64,000 bases of DNA from positions 13,803-77,802 of the forward strand of contig JANQZX010000097.1 in assembly GCA_030728245.1 (NCBI GenBank). The letters run 5' to 3'. The notes beneath the pieces were generated by a model. The model ran no database searches and was not told the DNA's origin. It saw nothing but the letters and a program-made list of their open reading frames with translations. Numbering within the stretch: position 1 is the first letter of the stretch; each line of letters begins with the position of its first letter. Made by a program: the position numbers and the translations under genes. Source of the stretch: Saprospiraceae bacterium. Its GTDB lineage: Bacteria > Bacteroidota > Bacteroidia > Chitinophagales > Saprospiraceae. Below, one piece after another: positions 25,606 to 37,301 of the stretch.

Positions 25606-25641
25606 GAGTTAGGTTTCAGTATTGAAACCTAACTCTTGTTT
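25606..25641 (+). terminator. strong hairpin between tuf and trnW
   Basis: A perfect 13-bp stem (25606-25618 with 25623-25635; outer GAGTTAGG, GTAT tetraloop) followed by TTGTTTA. It has the shape of an intrinsic terminator but with a short T tract, so it may act as a partial terminator or as an RNA-processing site that separates tuf mRNA from trnW-secE-nusG. Confidence 0.65.
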
Positions 25642-25714
25642 ACGGGCGTAGCTCAACTGGTAGAGCGACGGTCTCCAAAACCGTAGGCTGGGGGTTCAAG
25701 TCCTCCCGCCCGTG
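25642..25714 (+). tRNA. tRNA-Trp (anticodon CCA)
   Basis: Acceptor ACGGGCG/CGCCCGT with the discriminator G typical of tRNA-Trp, D-arm GCTC..GAGC, anticodon loop CTCCAAA (CCA), T-loop TTCAAGT. Placed between tuf and secE as in many bacteria. Its 5' end follows the tuf hairpin by seven bases. Confidence 0.96.
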
Positions 25715-25734
25715 CTGCTTAAAATATTATTATT

Positions 25735-25923
25735 ATGGAATCATTGAAACTATATCTCAGAGAAAGTTACGACGAACTTGTTAATAAAGTTACGTGGCCT
25801 TCTTGGGTGAGCTTACAAGAAAATGCTATCCTCGTGGTGGTCGCTAGTCTCTTGTTGGCTCTCATCGTTTTTGTAATGGATGTTTTTTCGAGTACCTTAC
25901 TTGATTTGATTTACGGGCTGTAA
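25735..25923 (+). CDS. secE: preprotein translocase subunit SecE
   Basis: A 62-residue single-span SecE, the short form found in most bacteria. An amphipathic N-terminal helix with the conserved KVTWPSW motif precedes one transmembrane segment (about residues 31-55). It stabilises SecY in the translocation channel. Twenty nt after tRNA-Trp and 26 nt before nusG. Confidence 0.95.
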   Translation: MESLKLYLRESYDELVNKVTWPSWVSLQENAILVVVASLLLALIVFVMDVFSSTLLDLIYGL

Positions 25924-25949
25924 TTATCTGCTTTCCAATATACTGTTAA

Positions 25950-26498
25950 ATGTCCGAAGAAAAAAGGTGGTATTCTCTCCGCGTGATAAGTGGAAAAGAA
26001 CGAAAAATAAAGGAGCGTCTGGATACAGAAATTCAGCGTAATGACTGGTCTGGTTTTATTTTTCAAGTGGTTGTTCCTCTCGAAAAAGTTTATAAGATTA
26101 GGAATGGAAAAAAAGTGGTCTCGGAGAGAAATATTCTCCCAGGCTATATTCTTATTGAAGCCACAGAGGGTAAACTTTCAGGTGATGTAGTTACCGGTGT
26201 TCAAAATCTTCAAAATGTAATTCATTTCCTTGGTAAAAATACGCCTATCCCAATGCGGGAAGCAGAGGCAAATAGACTACTCGGAAAGGTAGATGAATCT
26301 CAAGAATCTGCAGAGGCACTTATTGAACCGTTCATAGTGGGAGAAACAATTAAAATTGTTGACGGACCTTTCACCGAGTTCGTTGGTGATATTCAAGAGA
26401 TAAACGAAGACAAAAAGAAGCTTAAAGTTATTGTCAAGATATTTGGCAGAGGAACTGAAGTTGAGTTGAATTTCATGCAGGTTGAAAAAACCAGTTGA
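25950..26498 (+). CDS. nusG: transcription termination/antitermination protein NusG
   Basis: A 182-residue NusG with an NGN domain (WYSLRVISGKERKIKERL at the start, then LPGYILIEA) and a C-terminal KOW domain (VDGPFTEFVGDIQEINEDKKKLKV). It binds RNA polymerase and links it to Rho or the ribosome. Located between secE and rplK as usual. No insertion between NGN and KOW, so it is NusG itself and not a long NusG-like paralogue such as those of polysaccharide operons. Confidence 0.95.
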   Translation: MSEEKRWYSLRVISGKERKIKERLDTEIQRNDWSGFIFQVVVPLEKVYKIRNGKKVVSERNILPGYILIEATEGKLSGDVVTGVQNLQNVIHFLGKNTPIPMREAEANRLLGKVDESQESAEALIEPFIVGETIKIVDGPFTEFVGDIQEINEDKKKLKVIVKIFGRGTEVELNFMQVEKTS

Positions 26499-26546
26499 TT
26501 TTTTTATATAAGTTCTAAATATTCAATTTTGTTCTTCCTGGTGTGT

Positions 26547-26584
26547 GAGCCTCGAAGACGCTTCCAAAAGGGGATATGAGGTTC
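26547..26584 (+). promoter_or_regulatory. structured leader before rplK (possible ribosomal-protein control site)
   Basis: The 101-nt nusG-rplK gap contains GAGCCTC (26547-26553) that can pair with GAGGTTC (26578-26584) with one G-U, enclosing a small GAAG/CTTC hairpin and a CCAAAAGG turn. In other bacteria ribosomal protein L1 represses rplK-rplA by binding a 23S-like structure here. Whether this fold mimics the L1 site is inference. Confidence 0.35.
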
Positions 26585-26599
26585 TAAAAATGTAGTGAT

Positions 26600-27052
26600 A
26601 TGGCAAAGGAAATAGGATTTTTGATTAAATTACAGGTAAAAGGTGGGCAAGCTAATCCAGCGCCTCCAATCGGTCCTGCCTTAGGTTCTAAGGGTGTAAA
26701 TATTATGGAGTTTTGCAAGCGTTTCAATGCTGCAACACAAGATAAAATGGGACAAATTCTTCCAACCGTTATTTCGGTGTATAAAGACAAGTCTTTTGAT
26801 TTTATCATCAAAACACCACCTGTGGCCATTCAATTGATTGAAGCTACTAAGGCGAAGAAGGGATCTGCCCAACCAAATAGAAATAAAATTGGTTCCGTTT
26901 CATGGGATCAAGTAAAAACTATTGCGGAAATCAAGATGCCTGATTTAAATTGCTTTGAGATTCATTCTGCAATGAAGATGGTTGCTGGAACAGCAAGAAG
27001 TATGGGTATTACCGTAAGTGGTGATGCTCCATGGTCCACAGTAGAAAATTAA
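26600..27052 (+). CDS. rplK: 50S ribosomal protein L11
   Basis: A 150-residue L11 with the N-terminal domain ([26 protein letters not shown]) and the C-terminal rRNA-binding domain ([21 protein letters not shown]). It forms the stalk base that binds 23S rRNA and contacts elongation factors. First gene of the rplK-rplA-rplJ-rplL set. Confidence 0.97.
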   Translation: MAKEIGFLIKLQVKGGQANPAPPIGPALGSKGVNIMEFCKRFNAATQDKMGQILPTVISVYKDKSFDFIIKTPPVAIQLIEATKAKKGSAQPNRNKIGSVSWDQVKTIAEIKMPDLNCFEIHSAMKMVAGTARSMGITVSGDAPWSTVEN

Positions 27053-27113
27053 TTTTTAATGTAGGGAGTTTATGCCTAAGGGTATAAATGATATTACCTC
27101 AAAATTGTTCTAT

Positions 27114-27806
27114 ATGACTAAAATAGGAAAAAAAAGAGCTCTGGTAGATGCAAAGGTTAATCGCGAGAAGTTGTACACACTTGACGAAGCATTCGTGTTA
27201 GTGAAAGAAGTTAACACAACTAAATTCGATGCCTCGGTTGATATTCATGCTCGATTGGGTGTTGATCCCAGGAAACCAGATCAATCTCTGCGTGGTACAG
27301 TAAGTTTGCCTCACGGAACAGGTAAGACGAAGAAAGTAGCTGTTTTTTGTACGCCTGATAAGGTACAGGAGGCTCTTGATGCTGGAGCTGATTATGCAGG
27401 ATTGGAGGAACTTATCCAAAAAGTAATGGGTGGTTGGACCGATGTTGACGTGGTTATAGCAACGCCTCAGGTAATGGCACAGGTAGGTCGCTTAGGTAGA
27501 ATATTAGGTCCAAGAAACCTTATGCCTAATCCTAAAACTGGTACTGTTACTATGAATGTAGGTGAAGCAGTAGCTGATGTGAAATCAGGTAAGATCTCCT
27601 TTAGGGTAGATAAATATGGTATTATTCACGCATCTATTGGTAGAGTATCTTTTACCGCCGATAAGTTGACAGAAAACGCCAATGAGCTTCTTTCTACCTT
27701 ACTTCGTATGAAGCCTTCCAGTGCAAAAGGTATCTATATGAAATCAATCACCGTAGCGAGTACGATGAGCCCAGGTATAAAGGTTGACCCTAAAGTCGTT
27801 CGCTAA
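27114..27806 (+). CDS. rplA: 50S ribosomal protein L1
   Basis: A 230-residue L1. The ATG at 27114 is preferred over an ATG 14 codons upstream (27072) because it gives the standard length and N-terminus ([21 protein letters not shown]); the upstream one would add a 14-residue tail not usual in the family. The conserved blocks [21 protein letters not shown] and [16 protein letters not shown] are present. It forms the L1 stalk and often represses its own operon. Confidence 0.93.
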   Translation: MTKIGKKRALVDAKVNREKLYTLDEAFVLVKEVNTTKFDASVDIHARLGVDPRKPDQSLRGTVSLPHGTGKTKKVAVFCTPDKVQEALDAGADYAGLEELIQKVMGGWTDVDVVIATPQVMAQVGRLGRILGPRNLMPNPKTGTVTMNVGEAVADVKSGKISFRVDKYGIIHASIGRVSFTADKLTENANELLSTLLRMKPSSAKGIYMKSITVASTMSPGIKVDPKVVR

Positions 27807-27825
27807 TCATTAAAGTTAATCGGAA

Positions 27826-28353
27826 ATGACCAAACAGGAAAAAACAGCGGTAATTGAAGAGTTAAAAGGTGTATTTGCTAATTTAGATTTTTTCTACATT
27901 ACAGACGCATCTACTTTATCCGTTGAAACAATTAATAATTTCAGAAGATTGTGTTTTGAAAGAGGAGTTAAAATGAGGGTTATAAAAAATACCCTCATCC
28001 GCAAAGCACTTGAATCTGCTGCCTCAGAAAAAAATTATGAGGCAATCTTTGGTGAATTAAAAGGACCAACAGCTGTTCTCTATGCCGAGGGCGCTGCAAA
28101 TATTCCAGCCAAAGTTTTAAAGGAATTTCGTGCTGGAAACGATAGACCACTTCTAAAAGCTGCCTATATTGATACTGCCGTGTTTATCGGTGATAGTCAA
28201 TTAGAAGCATTAATTAAGCTAAAGTCGAAAGAACAGTTGCTTGGAGAAGTTATTGGTCTGTTACAGTCACCAGCAAGAAATGTTATCAGTGCTCTTCAAT
28301 CTGGCGGTCAAACGATTGCCGGTTTGGTGAAAACACTGCAGGAGCGCGCTTAA
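27826..28353 (+). CDS. rplJ: 50S ribosomal protein L10
   Basis: A 175-residue L10, the base of the L7/L12 stalk. Recognisable are the N-terminal globular part (FYITDASTLSVETINNFRR, MRVIKNTLIRKAL), GPTAVLYAEG, and the C-terminal helix that binds L7/L12 dimers. Starts 19 nt after rplA. Confidence 0.95.
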   Translation: MTKQEKTAVIEELKGVFANLDFFYITDASTLSVETINNFRRLCFERGVKMRVIKNTLIRKALESAASEKNYEAIFGELKGPTAVLYAEGAANIPAKVLKEFRAGNDRPLLKAAYIDTAVFIGDSQLEALIKLKSKEQLLGEVIGLLQSPARNVISALQSGGQTIAGLVKTLQERA

Positions 28354-28431
28354 TTTAGCGCATTCCCCCTAGGTTAGGCTTCCAAGCTAACCCGCACATA
28401 AAATTATTATTTAATCTTAAAACGAAACACA

Positions 28432-28812
28432 ATGGCGGATTTGAAAGCTTTTGCGGAACAGCTTGTCAATCTGACGGTTAAAGAAGTCAATGAACTTGCT
28501 GCTATTTTAAAGGATGAATATGGTATAGAACCAGCAGCTGCTGCTGTAGCTATGGCTGCTCCTTCAGGTGGTGATTCAGGTGCTTCTGCTTCTGCAGAGC
28601 AAACTTCTTTTGACGTTATTTTAGCTTCCGGCGGAGCTGCGAAACTACAAGTAGTTAAAGAAGTTAAGACTTTACTTAATTTGGGCTTGAAAGAAGCGAA
28701 AGACCTGGTTGACGCTGCTCCTGCTCCTCTTAAAACTGGCGTTTCTAAAGAAGAGGCTGCTGAATTGAAAGAGAAACTTGAGGCCGCTGGTGCTCAGGTT
28801 GAAATTAAGTAA
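28432..28812 (+). CDS. rplL: 50S ribosomal protein L7/L12
   Basis: A 126-residue L7/L12: N-terminal dimerisation helices (about 1-35), an Ala/Gly/Ser-rich hinge (about 40-58) and the C-terminal factor-binding domain ([21 protein letters not shown] ... [13 protein letters not shown]). It recruits GTPase translation factors. A 6-bp hairpin (GGTTAG/CTAACC, near 28372-28392) lies between rplJ and rplL. The gene is followed by the rpoB attenuator-like hairpin. Confidence 0.97.
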   Translation: MADLKAFAEQLVNLTVKEVNELAAILKDEYGIEPAAAAVAMAAPSGGDSGASASAEQTSFDVILASGGAAKLQVVKEVKTLLNLGLKEAKDLVDAAPAPLKTGVSKEEAAELKEKLEAAGAQVEIK

Positions 28813-28884
28813 TTATTTGCTCATTTGCGAATTTATTATGATCCAGACTTACAGTCTTGGCAATTAATGCGAAAGTGTCTTTGT

Positions 28885-28928
28885 GGCTTAGCGATGGTTT
28901 ATATCGCTAAGCCTCTAGGCATTTTTTT
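28885..28928 (+). terminator. attenuator-like hairpin between rplL and rpoB
   Basis: A perfect 11-bp stem (28885-28895 with 28903-28913; GGCTTAGCGAT and its complement), 7-nt loop, then after eight bases a run of seven T (28922-28928). Placed in the 227-nt rplL-rpoB gap, where E. coli also has a partial terminator that lowers beta/beta' synthesis relative to ribosomal proteins. The distance to the T run suggests partial termination. Confidence 0.7.
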
Positions 28929-29039
28929 GTAAAGGAAGTGTTTTACTGTTAATGGCCGTTTTAAACTTTATTGTCTCGAATTACATTTTATCTCGTGTTG
29001 ATCTAATGTTTCGTTCTTACCGAAAAATATTTTGTGCCG

Positions 29040-32000
29040 ATGATATCCAATGGAAATGAACTCGCCCTCGAGTCAAAAAGAATAAGTTTCGGGAAAACTA
29101 AATTTCCCGCTGAGTATCCTGACTTTCTGGAGATTCAGTTAAAATCTTTTCAGGAATTTTTTCAATTAGAAACTACTCCTGAAAATAGAATGAATGAAGG
29201 TCTTTATAAGGTCTTTAAAGAAAATTTTCCTATTTCTGACGCTAGGAGTATTTTCCAACTTGAATTCTTAGACTATTTTGTCGATCCACCCCGTTATAGC
29301 ATGGAAGAATGCGTTCAGCGCGGTCTAACTTTTCATGTGCCTCTCAAGGCTAAACTAAAACTGTCGTGTAATGATGTTGAACATGTTGATTTTCAAACGA
29401 TAGTACAAGATGTCTTTTTAGGTAATATTCCTTACATGACCCCTCGTGGTACCTTTGTTATCAATGGTGCTGAAAGGGTAGTTGTTTCACAATTACATAG
29501 GTCTCCAGGTGTGTTTTTTGGCCAAAGTGTTCACCCCAATGGAACAAAAATCTACTCAGCAAGAGTCATTCCATTTAAGGGTGCCTGGATGGAATTCGCA
29601 ACAGATATCAATACCGTCATGTATGCTTACATTGACAGAAAAAAGAAATTCCCTGTTACGACCCTACTAAGGGCAATTGGTTTTGATTCTGATAAGGCTA
29701 TTCTCGATATTTTTGACCTTGCTGATATTGTTCCAGCGAATAGGGAAGAATTACAAAAATCAATAGGTCGTAAATTGGCTGCCAGAGTGTTAAGGTCATG
29801 GACCGAAGATTTCGTCGATGAGGATACTGGTGAAGTAGTAACTATTGAAAGAAATGAAATTATTCTGGAAAGAGATTCTCTTCTGGATGATGATAATATA
29901 GATTTGATTTTGGAAGCGGCCTGCGATGTTGTTATTCTTCAAAAAGAAGACATCGATTTGGATTATTCTATTATTTATAACACGTTGCAGAAAGATCCAA
30001 CTTCTTCTGAAATGGAGGCGGTTCAGTATATTTATAGACAACTTAGAGGCACTGATCCTCCCGATGAGGAAACAGCGCGTGGAATCATTGATAAGTTGTT
30101 CTTTTCGGACAAAAGATACAATCTCGGGGAGGTTGGCAGATATAAAATTAACCGTAAACTTAATCTTAATGGTAGTTATGAAAGTCTGGTCCTTTCAAAG
30201 GAAGATATCATAAATATTGTTAAGTATTTAGTTAGCTTGATGAACCAGAAAGCTGAAATTGATGATATAGATCATTTAAGTAACAGAAGGGTTAGAAATG
30301 TTGGTGAGCAACTATATGCTCAGTTTGGTGTAGGTTTGGCTCGTATGGCGCGTACGATAAGAGAGCGTATGAATGTCAGAGATAATGAAGTGTTCACGCC
30401 TATTGATCTTATTAATGCCAGGACGCTTTCTTCCGTTATCAATTCTTTCTTCGGTACCAGTCAGCTTTCTCAGTTCTTGGATCAGACTAATCCTCTTTCT
30501 GAAATAACACATAAAAGAAGAATTTCGGCGCTTGGACCCGGAGGTCTGTCTCGTGAAAGAGCAGGTTTTGAGGTGCGTGATGTCCATTATTCTCATTATG
30601 GTAGATTGTGTACCATTGAAACTCCTGAAGGTCCAAACATTGGCTTGATATCTACCTTATGCGTTCATGCAAAGGTAAATAAAATGGGCTTTCTTGAGAC
30701 TCCTTACCGTGAAGTAGTAGATGGTAAGTTGAAAATTGAAGATCATCCTATTTATTTGTCGGCTGAGGGTGAAGATCTTAAACGTATTGCCCAGGCTAAT
30801 GCTCGCGTTGATAACGCGGGAGCATTTACAAGAGATAGGATCAAATGTAGGGAACAAGGAGAATTTCCTGTGCTTACACCTTCTGAAATTGAATTTATGG
30901 ACGTTGCACCAAACCAAATCGTTGGTGTCTCCGCTTCAATGATTCCTTTTCTTGAGAATGATGATGCTAACCGTGCCTTGATGGGATCTAACATGCAAAG
31001 ACAGGCGGTTCCTTTAGTTCGTCCAAGTTCTCCTATTGTCGGTACAGGATTGGAAGGCAAGGTAGCCAGAGATTCCCGCATGCTTATCAATGCAGAAGGG
31101 GATGGTGAAGTAGAATATGTAGATGCTGTTGAAGTGAAAGTTAGATATGATCGTTCTGATGATGATCAGTTGGTTTCATTTGAAGATAGCTTGAAGTCTT
31201 ATAAATTAACTAAATTCCTTCGTACAAATCAAGGTACTTGTATCAATCTTAGACCTATTGTCAGAAAAGGAGACAGGGTAACAAAAGGTCAGATTTTATG
31301 TGACGGTTATGCTACTGAAAAAGGTGAACTGGCTCTTGGTCAGAATCTCAAAGTGGCATTCATGCCTTGGAAAGGTTATAACTTCGAAGACGCCATTGTT
31401 ATTTCTGAGAAGGTCGTTAGGGAAGATATCTTTACTTCTTTACACATTGAGCATTTTGAACTGGAGGTTAGAGATACTAAACTCGGTGAAGAGGAATTAA
31501 CAAATGATATTCCGAACGTTAGTGAGGAAACAACAAGAGACTTAGATGAACATGGAGTCATTCGCGTAGGTGCCTGGGTGAAAGAAGGGGATATTCTTAT
31601 CGGTAAAATTACACCAAAAGGTGAATCTGATCCTACCCCTGAAGAAAAACTGTTGCGTGCCATTTTTGGAGATAAAGCAGGTGATGTAAAAGATGCTTCT
31701 TTAAAAGCACCTCCATCAACTAACGGCGTAATTATAGATAAGCAGTTGTTCGCCAGAGCTAAAAAAGATAAAGTTCAGAAATCATCTGAAAAAGATATGC
31801 TTTCTAAACTTGAAGATGAGCACAAAATTATATTGAACGAACTTATTACCAGGTTGGTCGATAAATTACTTCAATTGGTTAAAGGTAAGCAGTGTAAAGG
31901 GGTTCGCAGTGTTTACAATGATATTCTTATTCCTGCTGGTAGCAAATTCAGTCAACAGGTTCTTAGAAATATTGATTATGCTTCGGTAGATTATTCGAAT

Positions 32001-32861
32001 TGGACGGATGATTCCTCAATTAATAACTTGATTGCTAGACTTTTACATAATTATAGCATTAAAGTAAATGAGGAAGTAGGGCGTTTCAAGAGAGAAAAGT
32101 TCAATATTAGCATCGGTGACGAATTACCAGCAGGCGTTCTTAAGTTGGCTAAAGTTTACATGGCCAAAAAACGTAAACTTAAAGTTGGTGATAAACTTGC
32201 GGGAAGACACGGAAATAAGGGTATTGTATCTAAGATTGTTAGGATGGAAGATATGCCGTTCTTAGAAGACGGTACCGCTGTTGATGTCGTTCTTAATCCG
32301 CTGGGTGTGCCTTCTCGTATGAATTTAGGTCAAATTTTTGAAACGGTTCTCGGTTGGGCAGGCGAAAAAATGGGCGTTAAATTCTCAACACCTATCTTTG
32401 ACGGTGCAAGTAAAGAGGAAATTGACGGATTTATCCAAAAGGCGGGTTTACCTAGCCTGGGTCAAACTTACCTGTATGATGGTGAAACCGGTGAAAGATT
32501 CCACCAGCAGGCTACCGTGGGCGTCATCTATATGCTCAAATTATCACACATGGTTGATGATAAAATGCACGCGCGTTCTATCGGGCCCTATTCTCTTATC
32601 ACACAGCAACCTCTTGGCGGTAAAGCTCAGTTTGGTGGTCAAAGATTTGGTGAAATGGAGGTGTGGGCACTCGAAGCATTTGGTGCAGCAAATATCCTTC
32701 AGGAGTTACTTACTATTAAATCCGATGATATTAACGGTCGTGCTAAAGCTTATGAAGCTATCGTTAAAGGTGATAACCTTCCAGAACCAAATATTCCTGA
32801 GTCGTTTAACGTACTGATTCACGAATTACGTGGTTTAGCCCTTGATATCAAATTTGAATAA
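29040..32861 (+). CDS. rpoB: DNA-directed RNA polymerase subunit beta
   Basis: A 1273-residue beta subunit of usual Bacteroidota length. The ATG at 29040 is chosen; a GTG two codons upstream is possible. Conserved parts include the fork/rifampicin region ([45 protein letters not shown]), [11 protein letters not shown], the [12 protein letters not shown] motif, and the C-terminal [11 protein letters not shown] clamp anchor. The rifampicin-pocket residues visible (Q, D, H, R, S) are of the sensitive type. Separated from rplL by an attenuator-like hairpin; rpoC follows after 33 nt. Confidence 0.98.
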   Translation: MISNGNELALESKRISFGKTKFPAEYPDFLEIQLKSFQEFFQLETTPENRMNEGLYKVFKENFPISDARSIFQLEFLDYFVDPPRYSMEECVQRGLTFHVPLKAKLKLSCNDVEHVDFQTIVQDVFLGNIPYMTPRGTFVINGAERVVVSQLHRSPGVFFGQSVHPNGTKIYSARVIPFKGAWMEFATDINTVMYAYIDRKKKFPVTTLLRAIGFDSDKAILDIFDLADIVPANREELQKSIGRKLAARVLRSWTEDFVDEDTGEVVTIERNEIILERDSLLDDDNIDLILEAACDVVILQKEDIDLDYSIIYNTLQKDPTSSEMEAVQYIYRQLRGTDPPDEETARGIIDKLFFSDKRYNLGEVGRYKINRKLNLNGSYESLVLSKEDIINIVKYLVSLMNQKAEIDDIDHLSNRRVRNVGEQLYAQFGVGLARMARTIRERMNVRDNEVFTPIDLINARTLSSVINSFFGTSQLSQFLDQTNPLSEITHKRRISALGPGGLSRERAGFEVRDVHYSHYGRLCTIETPEGPNIGLISTLCVHAKVNKMGFLETPYREVVDGKLKIEDHPIYLSAEGEDLKRIAQANARVDNAGAFTRDRIKCREQGEFPVLTPSEIEFMDVAPNQIVGVSASMIPFLENDDANRALMGSNMQRQAVPLVRPSSPIVGTGLEGKVARDSRMLINAEGDGEVEYVDAVEVKVRYDRSDDDQLVSFEDSLKSYKLTKFLRTNQGTCINLRPIVRKGDRVTKGQILCDGYATEKGELALGQNLKVAFMPWKGYNFEDAIVISEKVVREDIFTSLHIEHFELEVRDTKLGEEELTNDIPNVSEETTRDLDEHGVIRVGAWVKEGDILIGKITPKGESDPTPEEKLLRAIFGDKAGDVKDASLKAPPSTNGVIIDKQLFARAKKDKVQKSSEKDMLSKLEDEHKIILNELITRLVDKLLQLVKGKQCKGVRSVYNDILIPAGSKFSQQVLRNIDYASVDYSNWTDDSSINNLIARLLHNYSIKVNEEVGRFKREKFNISIGDELPAGVLKLAKVYMAKKRKLKVGDKLAGRHGNKGIVSKIVRMEDMPFLEDGTAVDVVLNPLGVPSRMNLGQIFETVLGWAGEKMGVKFSTPIFDGASKEEIDGFIQKAGLPSLGQTYLYDGETGERFHQQATVGVIYMLKLSHMVDDKMHARSIGPYSLITQQPLGGKAQFGGQRFGEMEVWALEAFGAANILQELLTIKSDDINGRAKAYEAIVKGDNLPEPNIPESFNVLIHELRGLALDIKFE

Positions 32862-32894
32862 CGAGATCTCTCCGGAGATTAAATTGCTATAATT

Positions 32895-35800
32895 ATGTCT
32901 TTTAAGAAGAAAAATCAGATTCAGCAGCAAGAGTTCGAGAGTATTACTATCAGTCTCGCTTCACCAGATGATATCCTGGAGCGTTCATTTGGTGAGGTAC
33001 TCAAACCGGAAACGATTAACTATAGAAGTTATAAGCCGGAAAGAGATGGTCTGTTCTGTGAGCGTATCTTTGGGCCTGTGAAGGACTATGAATGCTATTG
33101 CGGTAAATATAAAAGAATTCGTTACAAAGGTATTGTTTGTGATAGATGTGGTGTTGAAGTTACAGAGAAAAAGGTGCGTAGAGAACGGATGGGCCATATA
33201 AAACTGGTTGTACCCGTAGTACATATATGGTTCTTTAAATCTTTACCAAATAAAATTGGATATTTACTCGGTCTTTCTTCTAAAAAACTAGAGACGATTG
33301 TTTATTACGAACGTTATATTGTTATTCAACCAGGTATCGCTGAGTCTGAAAAAGTTAAGGTACACGAACTTTTAACTGAGGAGGAGTATTTGGAAATCAT
33401 GGACAATATTCCGCATGAGAATAGTCAATTAGAGGATAATGATCCAAATAAGTTTGTGGCTAAAATGGGTGCGGAAGCCATAAAGGATATGTTAAATCGT
33501 CTTAAATTGGACGAGTTATCCTACGAACTTCGTAACCAGGCAGCAAACGAAACCTCGCAGCAACGTAAATCGGAAGCACTTAAACGCCTTCGTGTAGTAG
33601 AGGCTTTCCGTCAGGGAATGACACACATGGAGAATAGACCTGAGTGGACTATCATTCAATATTTACCTGTTATTCCACCAGAATTACGCCCGCTTGTTCC
33701 TCTTGATGGTGGTCGTTTCGCGTCTTCTGACCTTAATGATCTTTACCGTAGAGTAATTATCAGGAATAATCGTTTAAAAAGATTGTTGGAAATAAAGGCG
33801 CCGGAAGTCATTCTAAGAAATGAAAAGAGGATGCTACAGGAGGCAGTCGATTCATTATTTGATAACTCAAGGAAGTCAAATGCTGTTAAAGCTGAAGGTG
33901 GTCGTCCATTAAAATCTTTAAGTGATATTCTTAAAGGTAAACAAGGTCGTTTCCGTCAAAATTTATTAGGTAAAAGGGTAGATTACTCTGGTCGTTCTGT
34001 TATCGTGGTAGGCCCAACGCTCAAATTGCATGAGTGTGGTATTCCAAAAGCTATGGCGGCTGAATTATTCAAGCCTTTTGTTATTCGTAAATTGATAGAA
34101 AGAGGTATAGTAAAAACAGTTAAATCTGCTAAGAAATTGGTAGATAGAAAAGACCCGGTTATTTGGGAAATTCTTGAAAATATTCTTAAAGGTCACCCGG
34201 TTTTACTTAACCGTGCCCCAACCCTTCACCGTCTCTCTATTCAGTCCTTCCAACCCCGTTTAATCGAAGGTAAGGCCATTCAGCTGCACCCTTTAGTTTG
34301 TGGTTCGTTCAATGCTGACTTTGATGGTGATCAGATGGCCGTGCACGTGCCATTAAGTCATGCTTCTATTTTAGAAGCTCAAATGTTGATGCTTTCGTCA
34401 CATAATATGTTGAATCCGCAAAACGGAACGCCAGTAACTTTGCCTTCACAGGACATGGTACTTGGTTTATATTATATAACAAAAGAAAGGAAATCAACCC
34501 CTGAAATTAAGGTTAAAGGGGAAGGTATGAAGTTTTACTCTGCTGAAGAAGTGATTATTGCTCTAAACGAAGGTGTTATTGATCTTCATGCAGCCATTAA
34601 AGTTAGGGTGAAAACAGAAATGCCAAATGGTGAATGGGCTTATAAACTAATTGATACTACCACGGGTAGAGTTATTTTTAATCAACATGTTCCCGAAGGT
34701 GTACCTTTTGTGAATGACCTGATGACTAAGAAAAATATCAAAAAGGTTATTAGTGATGTTATCGAAAGAACTAATCTTGCGGTTACAGCTGGTTTCCTTG
34801 ATGATGTTAAGGATATGGGTTTTACCTGGGCGTTTAAGGGTGGTTTGTCCTTTAACTTAGGTGATTTGATTAATCCTACGATTAAGGAAGGTACCCTTGC
34901 TGAAGCTCAAGAAGAGGTTGATGAAGTTTGGGAAAATTACAATATGGGGCTTATTACAAATAATGAGCGCTACAACCAGATTATTGATAAATGGACCTAC
35001 GCAGATAATAAAATTACAGAGGCTTTAATGCGTGAACTTGCCTCTCATAAGCAAGGTTTCAACTCTGTATTCATGATGCTTGATTCCGGAGCGAGGGGTT
35101 CTAAACAGCAGATTAAACAGCTTTGTGGTCTAAGAGGACTTATGGCAAAACCAAGGAAATCAGGTGATACAGGTGGTGCCGTTATCGAGAATCCAATTCT
35201 TGCCAATTTCGTTGACGGACTGTCGGTTTTAGAGTATTTCATCTCTACCCACGGTGCCAGAAAGGGTTTGGCGGACACGGCGCTTAAAACAGCCGATGCT
35301 GGTTACCTTACCAGACGTTTGGTTGACGTTTCACAAGATGTAATTATTTCTGAAGTCGATTGTGCTACCCTAAGAGGTATTGAAACGTCTGCGCTAAAAG
35401 ATAATGAAAAAGTTATTGAGCAGCTTTCGTCTCGTATTGAAGGTCGTTATACCTTATACGATATCACATTACCAGGCTCAGATGAGATTCTCCTGCATGC
35501 CGGTGATTATATAGATGCTAGAATGGCTGTCCATATCGAAAAGATTGGTATTGATTCTATTACCATTCGTTCCGTATTGACCTGCGAATCTAAAAAAGGT
35601 GTTTGTGCCAAATGTTATGGTAAAAATCTTGCTTCTGGTAGAATCACTGAAAATGGAGATGCAGTAGGCATTATTGCGGCTCAGTCTATCGGTGAACCAG
35701 GTACGCAGCTTACTTTACGTACTTTCCACGTAGGTGGTGTGGCTTCTTTGTCAAAAACAGAATCGGAAATAGTTTCCCGTTTTAATGCTAAAGTTGAATT

Positions 35801-37184
35801 CGATGGCATTAAAACAACAGAAGCTACAGATGGATCAAAAAATACTATCGTCCTATCCAGAACAGGTGAATTAAGATTACATGATATTGAAACAAATAAA
35901 TTATTCGTTTCTCTTCATATTCCTTACGGTTCAAATCTATATTTCAAGGATGGGGAAAAGGTGACAAAAGGTCAAACTATTTGTGATTGGGATCCTTTCA
36001 ACGCTGTCATCATTTCTGAGTTTTCTGGTATCGTTCAATTCGATTCTATTGAAGAAGGAGTAACCTATCGTCTTGAAAGAGATGATCAGACGGGCTATTC
36101 TGAAAAGGTAATCATTGAATCAAAAAATAAAAAGAAAATTCCTTATATAACTATCTCTTCTAAAGATGGTGAGGTACTCAAAAACTATTCTCTTCCTGTA
36201 GGTTCTTACCTTTCTGTTGAAGATAACAGTTCGGTTGTTGCTGGTGATAAGGTGGCCAAAATCCCGAGGAGTTTAGGAAAAATCCAGGATATCACAGGTG
36301 GTTTACCCAGGGTAACTGAATTGTTTGAAGCAAGAAATCCTTCAAACCCTGCCGTGGTTTCTGAAATTGATGGTGTAGTTAGTTTCGGTAAAATCAAAAG
36401 GGGAAATAGAGAAATTGTAGTTACTTCAAAGGATGATCAAAATCATAAATATTTAATTGGACTTTCAAAACACGTGTTGGTTCAAGACGGTGATTTTGTA
36501 AGAGCTGGAACGCCTCTTTCTGACGGTGCTATTGCTCCAAGAGATATTTTGAATATTAAAGGTCCTTTTGCAGTGCAACAATATTTGGTGAATGGTGTAC
36601 AAGAGGTTTACCGATCTCAGGGTATCACTATCAATAATAAGCACATTGAGGTTATTGTAAGACAAATGATGCGTAGATTCCTCATTGAGGATTCTGGAGA
36701 TACTACTTTCCTTGAAGGAGAAACCGTTGAAAGAGGTGAATTTATCGAGCAAAATGATATCATTTTTGATAAAAAATTCATCACCGATCCAGGGGAATCT
36801 AATAAGCTTAAGGCGGGTCAACTTGTTTCGTTAAGACAAATCAGAGAGGAAAATTCTTTCCTAAAAAGGAATGACCGCAAATTAGTAGCCTTCCGTGATG
36901 CTGTTCCCGCAACTGCCAGTCCGCAGCTAATGGGTATCACTAAAGCCTCATTAGGTACTAATAGCTGGATTTCAGCAGCTTCCTTCCAGGAAACAACGAA
37001 AGTTTTAAGTACCGCAGCCATAGCAGCTCAAAAGGATGATTTGAGAGGTCTTAAAGAAAACGTAATTGTTGGTAAGAGAATTCCTGCAGGAACGGGCGCC
37101 AGAGAATTTGAACAAATTATCGTTGCTCATAAAGATAAAAGTTCTGAACTCGTAACCCAGGCGCAGTTTATTGATATGGAATAA
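32895..37184 (+). CDS. rpoC: DNA-directed RNA polymerase subunit beta'
   Basis: A 1429-residue beta' subunit. The N-terminal zinc ribbon has Cys67, Cys69, Cys82 and Cys85. The catalytic NADFDGDQM motif places the Mg-binding Asp at 475, 477 and 479. The second zinc site ([13 protein letters not shown]), the trigger-loop region ([16 protein letters not shown]) and the C-terminal block are all present. The frame is complete, and it ends the rplKAJL-rpoBC operon, followed by a clear terminator. Confidence 0.98.
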   Translation: MSFKKKNQIQQQEFESITISLASPDDILERSFGEVLKPETINYRSYKPERDGLFCERIFGPVKDYECYCGKYKRIRYKGIVCDRCGVEVTEKKVRRERMGHIKLVVPVVHIWFFKSLPNKIGYLLGLSSKKLETIVYYERYIVIQPGIAESEKVKVHELLTEEEYLEIMDNIPHENSQLEDNDPNKFVAKMGAEAIKDMLNRLKLDELSYELRNQAANETSQQRKSEALKRLRVVEAFRQGMTHMENRPEWTIIQYLPVIPPELRPLVPLDGGRFASSDLNDLYRRVIIRNNRLKRLLEIKAPEVILRNEKRMLQEAVDSLFDNSRKSNAVKAEGGRPLKSLSDILKGKQGRFRQNLLGKRVDYSGRSVIVVGPTLKLHECGIPKAMAAELFKPFVIRKLIERGIVKTVKSAKKLVDRKDPVIWEILENILKGHPVLLNRAPTLHRLSIQSFQPRLIEGKAIQLHPLVCGSFNADFDGDQMAVHVPLSHASILEAQMLMLSSHNMLNPQNGTPVTLPSQDMVLGLYYITKERKSTPEIKVKGEGMKFYSAEEVIIALNEGVIDLHAAIKVRVKTEMPNGEWAYKLIDTTTGRVIFNQHVPEGVPFVNDLMTKKNIKKVISDVIERTNLAVTAGFLDDVKDMGFTWAFKGGLSFNLGDLINPTIKEGTLAEAQEEVDEVWENYNMGLITNNERYNQIIDKWTYADNKITEALMRELASHKQGFNSVFMMLDSGARGSKQQIKQLCGLRGLMAKPRKSGDTGGAVIENPILANFVDGLSVLEYFISTHGARKGLADTALKTADAGYLTRRLVDVSQDVIISEVDCATLRGIETSALKDNEKVIEQLSSRIEGRYTLYDITLPGSDEILLHAGDYIDARMAVHIEKIGIDSITIRSVLTCESKKGVCAKCYGKNLASGRITENGDAVGIIAAQSIGEPGTQLTLRTFHVGGVASLSKTESEIVSRFNAKVEFDGIKTTEATDGSKNTIVLSRTGELRLHDIETNKLFVSLHIPYGSNLYFKDGEKVTKGQTICDWDPFNAVIISEFSGIVQFDSIEEGVTYRLERDDQTGYSEKVIIESKNKKKIPYITISSKDGEVLKNYSLPVGSYLSVEDNSSVVAGDKVAKIPRSLGKIQDITGGLPRVTELFEARNPSNPAVVSEIDGVVSFGKIKRGNREIVVTSKDDQNHKYLIGLSKHVLVQDGDFVRAGTPLSDGAIAPRDILNIKGPFAVQQYLVNGVQEVYRSQGITINNKHIEVIVRQMMRRFLIEDSGDTTFLEGETVERGEFIEQNDIIFDKKFITDPGESNKLKAGQLVSLRQIREENSFLKRNDRKLVAFRDAVPATASPQLMGITKASLGTNSWISAASFQETTKVLSTAAIAAQKDDLRGLKENVIVGKRIPAGTGAREFEQIIVAHKDKSSELVTQAQFIDME

Positions 37185-37220
37185 CTTATGTTGAGTTTTC
37201 TATTTTAATTTATTATATTG

Positions 37221-37258
37221 GCAAACCGGGATGTATTTATTTCCCGGTTTGCTCATTT
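37221..37258 (+). terminator. terminator of the rpoBC operon
   Basis: A perfect 10-bp stem (37221-37230 with 37243-37252; GCAAACCGGG and its complement), 12-nt loop, followed by TCATTTTTA. It begins 36 nt after the rpoC stop. Confidence 0.8.
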
Positions 37259-37301
37259 TTATACATTACTTTGTTCGTTCCTTATCCTTTTATTTAAAAT
37301 T

